45,374 nucleotides of DNA from an uncultured Clostridia bacterium (GTDB lineage: Bacteria > Bacillota > Clostridia > Oscillospirales > Ruminococcaceae): positions 1 to 45,374 of the forward strand of contig CALXHI010000040.1 of the NCBI GenBank assembly GCA_944388075.1, read 5' to 3'. The position numbers and the translations under genes are program-made. Below the pieces are notes generated by a model. The model worked only from the letters and a program-made list of their open reading frames with translations. It made no database searches and had not been told where the DNA came from. Of the stretch, positions 6,663 to 17,598 are shown in pieces. The first letter of the stretch is position 1; every line of letters starts with the position of its first letter.

Positions 6663-8351
6663 ATGAAACTCATCACGGACGGCATCTTTCATGCCTGTGT
6701 ACACGAAAACGGCACAGCGGAACTCATTCGCTATGACGGCAACGCCACACACATTGTCGTTCCGGCAGTCATAGAGGGTTATCCGATCACAGCCCTCGGC
6801 GACAAGCTGTTCTGGTACCATCAGGAATGCAAATCCGTTTCCCTGCCGCCCCATATCACGAAAATCGGAAACTATGTGTTTACGTTTTGTAACGCATTGG
6901 AGAAGCTGGAATTGCCGAATGCTTTGGAAGAAATCGGAATGGACGCTTTTGTGGGTGTTCCGCTCTGTCATATCAAGCTGCCCGAATCCTTGAAAATGGT
7001 GGGATACGGAGCATTTCGCCGAACACGGCTCGCCGAGATCACCGTTCCGGATTCGGTGGAGCGCATCAATCGCACAGCATTGGATGACTGTCCGTTCCTG
7101 ACACAAATCCAAATCGGCAGTAGTACAAAAGCCATTTGTACCTGCCATGAATGCAACGCCCTCAAGCAAATCACCGTTTCATCGGAGAATCCGTATTTCT
7201 GCGATATTGACGGCGTCCTGTTTGACAAAGCTGTGACCAAGCTGATAAAATATCCGCCGCAAAAAAACGCTGACTGTTACGAAATACCGTCAACGGTAAA
7301 AGAAATTTACGGTCATGCTTTTGAATATGCCAAGGTAAAGCGTGTTATTTGCCCCGATGGTCTGGAACGGATCAATACCGATGCTTTTTTACATTCCGCA
7401 CTCACAAATATCAATATTCCCGATACTGTATGCTATGTTGAGACACAGGGACGTTTCCGAGATGATGAATGGGATTGCTTTTCTCCTCAGGTGCAATTTG
7501 AAATTTCCGAACAACACAAAAGCTATATGGTCAAAGACGGAAAGCTCGTGAGAAAAACCAAAAAAACAGCAGCTTCTGCACCTGTTCAGCTTGAACAGAA
7601 AATAAGCGGAATTTTTACTTATTATATCAGCAATCACAGTGCACATATTACCAAAATATCCCGCTGTCCCCAAGAACTTGTAATACCCGAAACACTCGGC
7701 GATGCACCGGTTACACAGTTTTCAAAGCAATTGCCGGCTTTCTTTGTCTCCGGCTGTCCTCGGAAAATTGTGCTGCCGAAGACGTTTTCCGAGGCGTTCA
7801 GCGGTGAGATGTTTGCGTCTAACGATGACCTGATTGAGGAAATTGCGGTATCACCGGAAAATCCGTACTTTTACACAAGAGATGGCATCCTGTTTCGGTA
7901 TCCGGTGGAGCCGCGCGAATCCACCGTACGACCGTTGCCGGGTGAATATGGCAAAAAGCTCTGCTGCTGTCCGATGCGATTCCGTCATCACGATTGCTAT
8001 CGGATTCCCGATGATGTCGAGTACATCGGCGAATTTGCATTTTATCATATCCATTCCATAAAGCAATTCGTGATACCAAAATCAGTCAAGCTGATCTTCA
8101 GAAATGCGTTCCGCAACTGCTTAGATCTCGAAGAAATCATCATCGAGGAAGGCTGTGAAGCAATGATCTGGGAGTGTGCGTTCTTCTGTAATAACAAACT
8201 GAAACGCATTGTTATCCCAAAAAGCGTGACGCAACTCTCTGACTATGCAGTCGAAGTGTATCAAACGGAACCGCCTGTCATTTGCTGTGCAAGGGACAGT
8301 GCCGCACATCTATATGCCTTCAAAGTTAAGTTTCCCGTTTCGCTGCAATAA
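6663..8351 (+). CDS. BspA-like leucine-rich-repeat protein without signal peptide
   Basis: The 562-residue protein is built from LRR_5 (BspA/TpLRR-type) repeats such as VTKLIKYPPQKNADCYEIPS, VKEIYGHAFEYAKVKRV, YIGEFAFYHIHSIKQFVIP and LIFRNAFRNCLDLEEI. Two repeat blocks (about 25-300 and 360-540) are separated by a polar Lys-rich linker near KLVRKTKKTAAS. Most BspA-like proteins are secreted. Here the N-terminus MKLITDGIFHACVHENGTAE is polar, so this one is probably cytosolic. The ATG has an AAGGAGG site 8 nt upstream. Its stop codon is immediately adjacent to that of the convergent rarA. Confidence 0.8.
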   Translation: MKLITDGIFHACVHENGTAELIRYDGNATHIVVPAVIEGYPITALGDKLFWYHQECKSVSLPPHITKIGNYVFTFCNALEKLELPNALEEIGMDAFVGVPLCHIKLPESLKMVGYGAFRRTRLAEITVPDSVERINRTALDDCPFLTQIQIGSSTKAICTCHECNALKQITVSSENPYFCDIDGVLFDKAVTKLIKYPPQKNADCYEIPSTVKEIYGHAFEYAKVKRVICPDGLERINTDAFLHSALTNINIPDTVCYVETQGRFRDDEWDCFSPQVQFEISEQHKSYMVKDGKLVRKTKKTAASAPVQLEQKISGIFTYYISNHSAHITKISRCPQELVIPETLGDAPVTQFSKQLPAFFVSGCPRKIVLPKTFSEAFSGEMFASNDDLIEEIAVSPENPYFYTRDGILFRYPVEPRESTVRPLPGEYGKKLCCCPMRFRHHDCYRIPDDVEYIGEFAFYHIHSIKQFVIPKSVKLIFRNAFRNCLDLEEIIIEEGCEAMIWECAFFCNNKLKRIVIPKSVTQLSDYAVEVYQTEPPVICCARDSAAHLYAFKVKFPVSLQ

Positions 8352-9623
8352 TCAGCCGGTGTGCTTGCCTTTGATATTCTCCCAATATGCCTTGGCAGCC
8401 TGCTCGATTTTATTGTCACCAAATGTATAGTAAACACGGTCTTTCAGTGTATCGGGCAGATATTGCTGCTCGACATAATGCCTTGGATAATCGTGGGGGT
8501 AACGGTAATGCTGTCCCTTGACCGCTGCGTCTGCACCGTCAAAATGCACATTCTGCAAGCAGCGTGGAATATTACCCGAAAGCCCTGCCTGAATATCCGC
8601 TGCTGCCGCATTGATCGCCGTGTAGGCACTGTTCGATTTCGGCGAGGTTGCAAGCAGTATCACCGCATTTGCGATCGGAATGCGTGCCTCGGGCAGTCCC
8701 AGTTGCAGTGCCGAATCCACCGCCGCCTTCACAATCGGGATCGCCATCGGATAGGCAAGCCCGATATCCTCTGCGGCAATCACCAGCAATCGCCGACAAA
8801 CCGACAGCAAATCCCCTGCTTCCAGCAAGCGTGCGGCATAGTGTATCGCCGCATTTTCATCCGAACCCCGAATTGATTTTTGTAGTGCCGACAGCAAATC
8901 ATAGTGCTGATCGCCGTCTCGGTCATAGCGCATATTGCTCCGCTGTGTCAATGCCTTGACTGCTTCCATGCGCACAGAAAGTCCCTCCGCAGTCTGTTCT
9001 GCTGACAGCACCGCCAATTCTGCAGTGTTGATCGCCTTGCGCACATCGCCGCCGCATCCGGCTGCAATATACGACGCAACGTCCGCCTCACACTGCACTG
9101 CAACGCCCTGCTCCTGCGCCAAAAATGCAAAGGCTCGCTCTACTGCCGGTACCATCTGCTCCGCCGTCACGGGCTTGAACTCAAAGACCGTCGAGCGGCT
9201 GATAATCGCATTAAAGACCGCAAAATACGGATTCTCCGTTGTAGAAGCAATCAGTGTGACCTTACCGTTTTCGATGTACTCAAGCAAACTCTGCTGCTGC
9301 TTTTTGTTGAGATATTGGATTTCATCGAGGTAGAGCAAAACACCCTCCGAGCCGAATATCGAGCCGGTTTCCGCTAAAATCTCACGGATATCACCGACCG
9401 TTGCGGTCGTGCCGTTGAGCTTGTGCAGAGAAAGCGAGGTCTGCTCGGCAATCATGCGGGCAACGGTTGTTTTCCCCACACCCGATGGCCCGTAAAAGAT
9501 CATGTTCGGGATACGTCCCGATTCGATGATACGACGCAAGGGCTTTCCCTCAGCAAACAAATGCGGTTGCCCGACCAAATCCGCAAAACAGGTCGGACGA
9601 ATGCGTTCTGCCAATGGTATCAT
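8352..9623 (-). CDS. rarA: Replication-associated recombination ATPase RarA/MgsA
   Basis: This AAA+ ATPase acts at stalled replication forks. From the chosen start (residue 1 in MIPLAERIRPTCFADLVGQ, preceded by GAGGAGGAG) it has 423 residues. Walker A is GPSGVGKT at 45-52, Walker B is LLYLDEIQ around 96-103, and sensor 1 lies in ASTTENP near 127. The RarA-specific C-terminal region follows (AVDSALQLGLPEARIPIANAV, FPHDYPRHYV-like YRYPHDYPRHYVEQQYLPD), ending with KAYWENIK. A longer in-frame extension to 9677 would run through a terminator hairpin and is rejected. Confidence 0.95.
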   Translation of the reverse strand: MIPLAERIRPTCFADLVGQPHLFAEGKPLRRIIESGRIPNMIFYGPSGVGKTTVARMIAEQTSLSLHKLNGTTATVGDIREILAETGSIFGSEGVLLYLDEIQYLNKKQQQSLLEYIENGKVTLIASTTENPYFAVFNAIISRSTVFEFKPVTAEQMVPAVERAFAFLAQEQGVAVQCEADVASYIAAGCGGDVRKAINTAELAVLSAEQTAEGLSVRMEAVKALTQRSNMRYDRDGDQHYDLLSALQKSIRGSDENAAIHYAARLLEAGDLLSVCRRLLVIAAEDIGLAYPMAIPIVKAAVDSALQLGLPEARIPIANAVILLATSPKSNSAYTAINAAAADIQAGLSGNIPRCLQNVHFDGADAAVKGQHYRYPHDYPRHYVEQQYLPDTLKDRVYYTFGDNKIEQAAKAYWENIKGKHTG

Positions 9624-9648
9624 AGTCTCCTCCTCAACAGGAAAACAA

Positions 9649-9675
9649 GCACCGCACAGGTTCATTGTGCGGTGC
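9649..9675 (-). terminator. Terminator behind the NAGPA gene
   Basis: GCACCGCACA (9649-9658) and TGTGCGGTGC (9666-9675) form a 10-bp stem with a 7-nt loop between the glycosidase stop and the rarA start, followed on the minus strand by a T-rich stretch. The stem sequence resembles the end of the MITE-like repeat found elsewhere in the window. Confidence 0.65.
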
Positions 9676-9691
9676 ATTTTTGTGGATATGC

Positions 9692-10789
9692 TTACTCCGG
9701 AATCTCACAGATGTACAAAATATCGCTTGAATATCTGCCGCCGTTATAGGGCTTGTTGACCGTTTCCCCGTTGAACACCATCTCCGAACTTTGACCGCCA
9801 TCGAGGTTATATGCCTCCTTCACGCCCAACTCGCCAAACAGTGCCGCAAATTCATCGAGCGTCATGCCGATCGAATAGCCATCCTGCCGCCCGTCACACT
9901 GCACAAAGCAATAGTGTCCCGGCTCGTAGTAGCCCCAGCCACTGCGTGGATTGGCGACCGCAATGTTTGAGCTGAATCCGCTCAGCGGTACGCTGTCCAG
10001 CACAAGACCCGGTCCAAAATGCGCAGTCTGCCAGATTTCGCTGCGGTCGGTTTCGGTCAAGGCACTGAATCCACTCTTGGTCAGCACATCCATCTCGCCG
10101 TTCTTGCGCAGTACCGCCACATCGCCACGCTCAACATCCCGATACATTACACCGTTGCGATATACCACACCATTGTACCGAATTTCACAGTAGTCTGCAT
10201 TGAGCGCTAAAATGGCATTGTTCTCCGCCGCCATATTCTTGATCGAGTCACATTGACCGCTGCGTGGCTCCATATAGCTGCCGCCTGCGAATGCGCCTCG
10301 GAACGAGTTGATGTCCCGCACATAGATATCGGCAACATAATAGCACATATTGTCACTTGCATGGGTCGTAATCTGAATGTTCACGTCATGGCTGATATAG
10401 CTCGTGTCGGTGATGGTCACGCTGTCGTCCTGTGCAAACTTCTCCGGCCACTGATACGCAAAGCCCGATGTGTCAAACTGATTCAGCAGCGTATCGCCAA
10501 AGAATTCCTCATCCGTCAAGATGCCGACTATCCAACTGAGCATACGATTGGTGTCCAGAGCTGTAATGAGGCCGTCATGATCCGCATCCGCATTGCAAAT
10601 GCCAGCATCCGTCAACAGCGTCTCCTCAAGGATATATTGATTGAGCGCAACGGCATCGCTGACATTGACAACACCATCCACATTGGTATCACCGGTCAAG
10701 GTAGGCTCGGCAGCATGCGTACACAGCGGTACAGCATGATAGGTCAAGAGAACCGCAAGCACAGCAGCAAGTTTTTGTTTTCTGTTCAT
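9692..10789 (-). CDS. Secreted phosphodiester glycosidase (NAGPA family) with N-terminal dockerin
   Basis: The signal peptide covers residues 1-27 (LAAVLAVLLTYHAVPLCTHA). A type I dockerin follows at ~32-92 with two calcium-binding repeats, GDTNVDGVVNVSDAVALNQY and NADADHDGLITALDTNRMLS, which would dock the enzyme on a cellulosome scaffold. The rest matches the NAGPA/phosphodiester glycosidase domain, with FNGSY-like AGGSYMEPR, ALNADYCE and the family signature YNLDGGQSSEMVFNG near the C-terminus. NAGPA uncovers GlcNAc-1-phosphodiesters; bacterial members act on sugar phosphodiesters of cell walls or glycans. The protein has 365 residues and starts behind AAAGGAAG. A terminator follows the gene. 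Confidence 0.85.
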   Translation of the reverse strand: MNRKQKLAAVLAVLLTYHAVPLCTHAAEPTLTGDTNVDGVVNVSDAVALNQYILEETLLTDAGICNADADHDGLITALDTNRMLSWIVGILTDEEFFGDTLLNQFDTSGFAYQWPEKFAQDDSVTITDTSYISHDVNIQITTHASDNMCYYVADIYVRDINSFRGAFAGGSYMEPRSGQCDSIKNMAAENNAILALNADYCEIRYNGVVYRNGVMYRDVERGDVAVLRKNGEMDVLTKSGFSALTETDRSEIWQTAHFGPGLVLDSVPLSGFSSNIAVANPRSGWGYYEPGHYCFVQCDGRQDGYSIGMTLDEFAALFGELGVKEAYNLDGGQSSEMVFNGETVNKPYNGGRYSSDILYICEIPE

Positions 10790-10850
10790 CAGAAACGCTT
10801 CCTTTCACAAAACATAAGTTTGTTTGTTGAGGAGCCCGTTTTCCCATATC

Positions 10851-10881
10851 CATCAGCCACCGAATTCTTCGGAAGCCGATG
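10851..10881 (+). other. Terminator-like hairpin, U-run on the plus strand
   Basis: CATCAGCC and GGAAGCCGATG arms with inner CCGAA/TTCGG form a stem, followed on the plus strand by CGATTTTTTCTT. Both flanking genes lie on the minus strand, where no U-run follows. It could stop antisense transcription or be a weak end signal for the cellulase gene. Confidence 0.35.
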
Positions 10882-10891
10882 CGATTTTTTC

Positions 10892-13488
10892 TTATTTTCC
10901 AAGTTCATCCTGTAAAATCTGATTGCTCAAATACCGCAAAACCATCTGGATATCCGAGTACAATATGACATCGTCGTTGACACAGTCAGCGTTTTCTCTA
11001 CCCTGATCGGTGAGCGTAACGTTGGTATCCTCTGCAATGAATCGACTGAGCAAGACAGCATCGGCAATCGTGATACTGCCATTACAATCCACATCGCCAT
11101 AAGTCATATCCGAAACTGTGCCGCTGTCCGAACCGTTCGGTGCAACACCCCATACATGCTCACCCTCTACGTACATCGTGATGGTTTCGGTAAGCTCCGG
11201 TGCTTCGTTGAGCGGAACGCCCAACTCATCTGCCGTATGCAGCGGAATGCGACTGTAATCATCGGTCGGATCCCAGATGAAGGTATACGCATCATTCTGG
11301 GTTGTAGCCATCAGTGCAAACTGAAACTGCATCGTTCCGTAGAACTGATAATCCGGCCAAACCAACTCAATATAGCAGTCTCCGGCATCATTGTACTGCA
11401 CAATTTCATAGGTCACCTGATATGCACCATCGGTATCAGACTACATGCTGTCATAGTCGATGCGCACTTCCACATTGTCTACCGTCTGCCCATTTGCCAA
11501 CAATTCGGCAATGCTGAAGTAGTAGCGCACACGAATCTCATCGAGATGGCGAGGTGGCTGCGATGTCTGATTGCAAAGCGCAATCAGCACCTGCGTTGCC
11601 ATATTGTCCTCCTGTCCGACTGCGGCTTTCAGCGTGAACTCCTCGATTTCACCCTTCATGTCGATTTCCTTGGGCGGGAAATTCGGTTCATTGGACATTT
11701 CGTCTGTGCCGTAGTAGGTATAAAGTCCTGCGCATGCACCGACAACGGCAACATTGTAGTCTACGGCAACTTCGTTATAGATATAGTCTTTTGTGATATC
11801 ACGGTACCAGTCGTCCGAATCCGATCCGCCAACCAATGCACCCCAGAGTACATGTGTCTGGGTTTCCGGATCGTCCATGCTCAACGTCAGCGATCCATGT
11901 GCCGCACGGTGATGCGGATGAGAGGCAGCCGTCTCCGAATAGCCGACGATGTACGGGCGGTTCATCGGGTTCTTGCCCATGATATATTCCATCTGCGATT
12001 TCGCCCATGCGGCAAAGCGCATCGGGTCATTCTCCGTCTCCGGCGAATACTTCGCATACACCAACGCACACAGCTGTGCGGCAGTGTTGTAACGCGCCGA
12101 GCCGTATTCGTTCAGCATCGAGAAGCCGGCAGGCGTTTTCGCCAGATAGGTGGTATCCTGTGTATCGAGCAGCTGCGAATCCGCAACATATTCCTTGTTC
12201 CAGACCGTATCGTCCTGACCGGGGTCAAGATGCGTCAGTCCCGATCAGTACTCCAGATTCCAGCGGAAAATGTACCAGTCCCGCTGGAGATTTGTAATCG
12301 GTGCCAATTTCGCAAAAACACCGCCCCAGACGGTATCCCAGCAATGTACCCAAATATTCTGCCAGCAGTTGCCCGTATCGGCAATGATGCGCTTGAGATA
12401 GCCGGTATACGGATATGCACCCATCTCACTCGAAACGCTTTCGTCCACATGGATAATCGCATCGATGTATTCCCATGCTTCCTCGGTGGCCGTCGGGTCT
12501 TCGACCAAGGTCAGCTCATAGAGCCATACCGCCGACCAAGCCAATTCGTCATAGTCATAGCTGGAATCGTAGAAGCCGCCGTCATAGCCCAGCGACAATA
12601 CCACATTATCCTCGCCTTCGAGATGTGTTTCTACCGCAAAATCGTATAACGCAAACGCAGCCTTTCGGCATTCCTCTGCATATTCCGGCTCGGTTTCCCG
12701 AAAGCAGAGCGATGCAATCGCCAATGCCGCCGCAGAGCCTGCACACATATCCGATGCCGGACTCTCAACAGTCGCAAAGTACGACGGCCGTGCAAAATCA
12801 AGCAAAGCCGTGGTATTTTGCAGATCCGGCGCAATCCAGTAGTTGTGGTCGATATTGCCCTCACCAACCTGATAGCAGTACGCCAGCACCGAGCCGTCCG
12901 TGTCATATTACAGGCACTTGAGATAGTAGTCGCAGAACCAGTGAATAATTTCCTCGATATGCTCGGCATTGCCGGTTTCCTCATAGGCCTCTCGGAACTC
13001 ATAGTAGCCCCATGCCAAGGTCGATGCCGCATACGAGCCGGGCAGGTTGAATTTCACATGGTCGCCTGCATCGTGCATACCGCCGTCACAGCCTACCGTA
13101 CCATCGCCGTCCGGGTCGAGAATCTCCCGATGCTCGTCAATGAACGCCTGCGACAGATTCGTACCGATATAGTCTTCTCCGTAGGGAATCAGCGGGATGG
13201 CACCGTCCTCGGTATGGCAGTCACCACGCCATTCGAGTCGTCCGCCTGTAATGCCGCTGCCGCATTTGTTGGCATCGTAGAAGTGCATCGTGTACTGCAA
13301 TGCCTTCGCAAAGTCTACCTCGACATCATCATACGAAAAGCTGTCCGGATCGGGAAAGGTCTTATCGGCATCGTCCACCGTTCCCGGATCTTCGCCCGCT
13401 GTCGCAAATGCTGTCAGGGGTGTTGTCAATGTCAGCATGGCAGCCGGACAGATTGCTGTGCCATGCCGCAGGCATTTGGAAGTTTCAT
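10892..13488 (-). pseudogene. GH9 cellulase-CBM3-dockerin, interrupted by three stops and a frameshift
   Basis: One frame encodes a complete cellulosomal endoglucanase: a GH9 catalytic module with the Asp block HDAGDHVKFNLPGSYAAS, the His block SHPHHRAAHGSLTLS and the acid block YNEVAVDYN; a CBM3c-like module (~11150-11690); and a C-terminal type I dockerin (YGDVDCNGSITIADAVLLSR). It is cut by in-frame TAA (12908-12910), TGA (12245-12247) and TAG (11441-11443). The ATG at 13488, behind AAGGGAGG, is one frame off. One extra A in CCAAATG would give MKLPKCLRHGTAICPAAMLT, a proper signal peptide. With three different stop codons, recoding is excluded, so this is a decaying gene unless the assembly is wrong. 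The module order matches processive Cel9 enzymes. Confidence 0.85.
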
Positions 13489-13567
13489 CGAAATCCTCCC
13501 TTGCTTCAAAATTCCAATCCCTTATGCCATGCGCCAATCCTGTGTGCAGATAGTGCAATCAGCCACA

Positions 13568-14779
13568 TCAGAAATGCCTTGCGACTCTGTGAATGACCTC
13601 CAGACACATCCGGCTGTTGTGATACGGACATTTCCAAGGACCTGCCATATCAAACTCGCTTTGCGGATTGCCGTTCGGGTCTGTTTCCGCAAACCATTCG
13701 CCGCCCTGTCTGCGGTCAATCTGATAGTCTCGGATGTACGACCAGATCGTAGCCGCCGCATCCAGATATCGCTCAGCCGCTGCACTGTCCTGCACCTCCA
13801 ATGCAGTCTGCGCAGCATTCAAAAATCCAATGACGCCTTCCGCCTGTACCCACCAGATTCTGGTACGATCAACGATATCTGCGAAGCGTTCATTGTAAAG
13901 TGCCCCATCTGCAAACGCAACACGGTAGACATGCTCTGCCAACTTATAGTTGATGGCACGCCATTCTTTTTGTATTTCCGCATCGCCTAAGCAGTCACAG
14001 GCATGGTCAACAAGCCAGCTCGACTCAATGTCATGTCCATACGAATGAATATCCCCGATCGGCTGCATATTCTCGTCGAAAAAGACGTGCAGCATCTCTT
14101 TCTCCGGTCGGTAGATTTCCTCTTTCATCAGACGCAGCAGCTCCCGCAATGCCATCTCTACCGCTTTGTCTTTCGTCAAACGGTACAGCTCTGCATATGC
14201 CTCAATCAGGTGCAGCGTCGTATTCATCGTCTTTGCTGCATGTAAATCATGCTCCGACAAATGATCGTTTTCCAGCGGTTTCCAATCTGCCGTGAATGTT
14301 TCGATATAGCCATGTTTGCCGGCTGCATGCTGCTCAATCACTCGAAACAGCCGCATCGCAAACTCCAATGCTTCCTGCGATTTTGCTGCCTCCGCATAGG
14401 CGCACAGACCGTAAATCGCAAAGGCATTGCAATAGCTGTACTTCTCTGTTTCATGCGGCTTGCCTTCTGCCGTCATCGACCAGTATACGCCACCATGTGC
14501 CGGATCCTCCGCCATTTGCAAGAATTTGTAGGCATGCTCCGCTGCCCACAAATCCCCTGGATTTGCGCATGCCAGATACGCACTGGAAAAACTCCACAGG
14601 ATTCTCGCATGGAGAATCACGCCCTTCGGCGCATCCCCATACACAACCAAATCCCGTGTCATTCTGCCGTAAAATCCGCCCCGGCTGTCCTTCAAGCCAC
14701 GCCAAAACGGTAAAATATGTTCGAGCAGCTCCTGCTCACAGCCGTGTGCCATACGCTGCAATGCATTGGTTTCCATCAT
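13568..14779 (-). CDS. Cellobiose 2-epimerase (AGE family)
   Basis: This cytosolic enzyme converts cellobiose to 4-O-beta-glucosyl-mannose, feeding mannan and cellulose oligosaccharides to phosphorylases. The ~403-residue alpha/alpha-barrel shows the family blocks [65 protein letters not shown] and GGEWF near the end. The ATG at 14779 overlaps the secA stop as ATGA, so translation is probably coupled to SecA; the next codon is also ATG. The broken GH9 cellulase lies 79 nt downstream. Related N-acylglucosamine 2-epimerases are an alternative, but the [17 protein letters not shown] pattern and the context favour cellobiose. Confidence 0.88.
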   Translation of the reverse strand: MMETNALQRMAHGCEQELLEHILPFWRGLKDSRGGFYGRMTRDLVVYGDAPKGVILHARILWSFSSAYLACANPGDLWAAEHAYKFLQMAEDPAHGGVYWSMTAEGKPHETEKYSYCNAFAIYGLCAYAEAAKSQEALEFAMRLFRVIEQHAAGKHGYIETFTADWKPLENDHLSEHDLHAAKTMNTTLHLIEAYAELYRLTKDKAVEMALRELLRLMKEEIYRPEKEMLHVFFDENMQPIGDIHSYGHDIESSWLVDHACDCLGDAEIQKEWRAINYKLAEHVYRVAFADGALYNERFADIVDRTRIWWVQAEGVIGFLNAAQTALEVQDSAAAERYLDAAATIWSYIRDYQIDRRQGGEWFAETDPNGNPQSEFDMAGPWKCPYHNSRMCLEVIHRVARHF

Positions 14780-17523
14780 TCCTTCTTCATCCCGCAACAG
14801 TATTTGTATTTCTTGCCGCTGCCGCAAGGACAGGGCTCATTCGGCTTCGTCTTTTTCGCCGATACCGCTTGAGAACGGAAGCTGCCATCTCCGGCTCCGG
14901 CATTCGGAGCATCCGGCTTTGCGACCTGCTCACGCTCCGGTGCCTTGTTATCGGGCAACTGAATCGTCAGCAGCAGTCGTACCGTATCCTCACGAATTGC
15001 TGCAACCATCGCATCGAACATCTCAAAGCCCTCATAACGGTACTCGACAACCGGGTTATGCTGACCGTATCCCCGCAAGCCCATGCCCTTGCGCAGCTCG
15101 TCCATATCGTCGATATGTGCCGTCCACTTTGTATCGACGACCTTCAGCAGCAGCACACGCTCGAGTTCACGCAGCTCCTCTGCACCGATGGTCTTTTCCC
15201 GCATCGCATAAACCGCAAGGGTACGCTCGATCAGCATATTAGTGATATCGTCACGACCGGTCTGATTGATTTTATCCTCATCCCAATCGAAATCCTCCGG
15301 AACGGTGATCCAGTCCATGAAGTATTCCCGCAGACCGGCCAAATTCCAGCTGCTCTTATCGACATCATCCACCAGATATGCCGCAACGGTATTCCGAATC
15401 AACTCTCGAATCATGTTGAGGATATAGGCGTGCAGATCCTTACCCTCGAGTACCTGGCTGCGCTGACCGTAAATGATCTCTCTCTGCTTGCTCATGACAT
15501 CGTCATAGTTCAGCACATTCTTACGAATCGCAAAGTTCTGACCCTCGACCTTCTTCTGCGAAGATTCAATCACCTTCGACAGCATCTTGCTCTCGATCGG
15601 CATATCCTCATCGACATTCAGGCGAGCCATCATCGTTTCCAGACGATCTCCGGCAAAGATACGCATCAAATCGTCCTCCACCGACAGGAAGAACCGGCTC
15701 TCGCCCTCGTCACCCTGACGACCCGAACGGCCACGCAACTGATTGTCGATACGGCGGGATTCATGACGCTCCGTACCCAAAATGTACAGACCGCCGGCTT
15801 CCTTGACCGCAACCGCCTTCTCCTTGACCTCCTCGTTGTACTTATTATACAGCGAACGGTAAACCTCTCTTGCGGCGAGAATCTCCTCGTCATCGGTATC
15901 GGCATAGCCAATGGCTTCGGTGATGATCTCCTCGGGAATCTCTCTGCGGCGCATTTCCGCTCTCGCCAAAAATTCCGCATTGCCGCCCAGCATGATATCC
16001 GTACCACGATCTGCCATGTTCGTCGCAATCGTCACCGCTCCGAGCTTACCGGCCTGTGCAACGATCTCCGCTTCCTTGGCATGGTACTTTGCATTCAGTA
16101 CCTCATGCTTGATGCCGCGGCGTTTGAGCATATCCGACAGTCGTTCGGATTTCTCAATCGACACCGTACCAACCAGTACCGGCTGACCCTTTTCATGACA
16201 TTCGAGAATCTGATCGATGATGGCACGGTACTTCGCCTTCTCCGTGCGGAATACCAAATCCGGATGGTCGATACGCAAAACCGGACGGTTGGTCGGAATC
16301 GTAATAACATCGAGCTTATAGATTTCCTTGAATTCCTCTTCCTCGGTCATCGCCGTACCGGTCATGCCGGACAGTTTCTTGTAAAGACGGAAGAAATTTT
16401 GGAAGGTGATCGTAGCGAGCGTTTTCGACTCGTTCTTGACCTTGACGCCTTCCTTTGCTTCGATTGCCTGATGCAAACCGTCATTGTAGCGGCGACCCAT
16501 CATCATACGACCCGTGCTTTCATCGACAATGATTATTTCATCGTCCTGTACCACATAGTCCGTATCCAAATGCATAATGCCATGTGCCTTGATCGCCTGA
16601 TTGATATGATGCAAAAGCGTCATGTTGTCGGCATCCATCAGGTTCTCCACATGGAAATATGCCTCGGCTTTTTGTACGCCACGACGGGTAATCGTTGCCG
16701 TCTTTGCCTTTTCGTCGATGATGTAATCGGCATCCTCAAAGGCATCGTCCTGATCCTCCTTGGTATCCATCTCAACAATCGTCGTCGGTGTCAGCGTGCG
16801 TGCAAACTTGTCTGCCGCCTCATAGAGTGCCGTTGACTTATCACCCTGTCCGGAGATGATCAGCGGCGTTCTCGCTTCGTCAATCAGAATCGAATCCACC
16901 TCGTCAACGATGGCGAAATTCGGCGCACGCTGTACCCGCTGCGCTTTCCGAATGACCATGTTGTCACGCAGATAGTCAAAACCAATCTCATTGTTTGTTC
17001 CATAGGTCACATCACAGGCATATGCCGCTCTGCGCTGGTCGTTGTTCAGATCGTGAATGATACAGCCGACCGTCAAGCCAAGAAATCGCAGTACCTTGCC
17101 CATTTCATCCGACTGTGTTTTGGCAAGATAATCGTTGACCGTGACGATATGTACACCCTCACCGGTCAAGCCGTTCAGATACGCTGCCACACAGGCAACC
17201 AGTGTCTTACCCTCACCGGTGCGCATCTCCGCAATACGTCCCTGATGCAGCACAATCGCACCGATAATCTGTACCGGGAACGGCTTCTTGCCCAGTACAC
17301 GGTCTGCCGCCTCTCGCACCGTTGCCAATGCCTCGGGCAGCAAATCATCGAGTGTTTCTCCCTTTTCCAGACGTGCACGAAATTCTGCTGTCTTTGCTTT
17401 CAGCGAAGCGTCCGACAGACTTTGATATTCTTCGTCTAAGTCCAGCACCGCCTGCTTGATGGGTTCGATTTTTGCAAGCTCTCTTTCACTATAAGAACCA
17501 AAAATCCGATCAAATAAACTCAT
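14776..17523 (-). CDS. secA: Preprotein translocase ATPase SecA
   Basis: SecA drives protein export through SecYEG. The 915-residue product is full length: [21 protein letters not shown] opens it, Walker A is in [11 protein letters not shown] (~105), [19 protein letters not shown] carries the DEAD-like motif, and [13 protein letters not shown] marks the second motor domain. The C-terminus has the SEC-C zinc motif [13 protein letters not shown]. No interruption is visible. The start is preceded by AAAAGGCGG. A promoter with consensus boxes lies ~75 nt upstream, and cellobiose 2-epimerase is coupled downstream. Confidence 0.98.
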   Translation of the reverse strand: MSLFDRIFGSYSERELAKIEPIKQAVLDLDEEYQSLSDASLKAKTAEFRARLEKGETLDDLLPEALATVREAADRVLGKKPFPVQIIGAIVLHQGRIAEMRTGEGKTLVACVAAYLNGLTGEGVHIVTVNDYLAKTQSDEMGKVLRFLGLTVGCIIHDLNNDQRRAAYACDVTYGTNNEIGFDYLRDNMVIRKAQRVQRAPNFAIVDEVDSILIDEARTPLIISGQGDKSTALYEAADKFARTLTPTTIVEMDTKEDQDDAFEDADYIIDEKAKTATITRRGVQKAEAYFHVENLMDADNMTLLHHINQAIKAHGIMHLDTDYVVQDDEIIIVDESTGRMMMGRRYNDGLHQAIEAKEGVKVKNESKTLATITFQNFFRLYKKLSGMTGTAMTEEEEFKEIYKLDVITIPTNRPVLRIDHPDLVFRTEKAKYRAIIDQILECHEKGQPVLVGTVSIEKSERLSDMLKRRGIKHEVLNAKYHAKEAEIVAQAGKLGAVTIATNMADRGTDIMLGGNAEFLARAEMRRREIPEEIITEAIGYADTDDEEILAAREVYRSLYNKYNEEVKEKAVAVKEAGGLYILGTERHESRRIDNQLRGRSGRQGDEGESRFFLSVEDDLMRIFAGDRLETMMARLNVDEDMPIESKMLSKVIESSQKKVEGQNFAIRKNVLNYDDVMSKQREIIYGQRSQVLEGKDLHAYILNMIRELIRNTVAAYLVDDVDKSSWNLAGLREYFMDWITVPEDFDWDEDKINQTGRDDITNMLIERTLAVYAMREKTIGAEELRELERVLLLKVVDTKWTAHIDDMDELRKGMGLRGYGQHNPVVEYRYEGFEMFDAMVAAIREDTVRLLLTIQLPDNKAPEREQVAKPDAPNAGAGDGSFRSQAVSAKKTKPNEPCPCGSGKKYKYCCGMKKE

Positions 17524-17598
17524 GGAATAACCGCCTTTTCTTTGCTTTCGGCATCCTGCGCAAGGAATCCCCCCTCGCGTTGCATACCATACTTTATT

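Noticed and set aside
10892..13488. Stop-codon recoding (TGA as Trp, or selenocysteine) in the GH9 gene
   Set aside because: TAA, TAG and TGA all occur in the same frame, and the other genes use stops normally, so a changed code does not explain it.
11156..13990. Long plus-strand frames opposite the GH9 cellulase (497 and 390 codons)
   Set aside because: They look intact only because the real gene on the other strand is broken; the GH9, CBM3 and dockerin motifs show the minus strand is coding.
14296..16836. An 846-codon open frame on the plus strand opposite secA
   Set aside because: It is the mirror of a high-confidence secA gene, has no family features or ribosome binding site, and is rich in His, Ile, Leu and Arg as expected for an antisense shadow.
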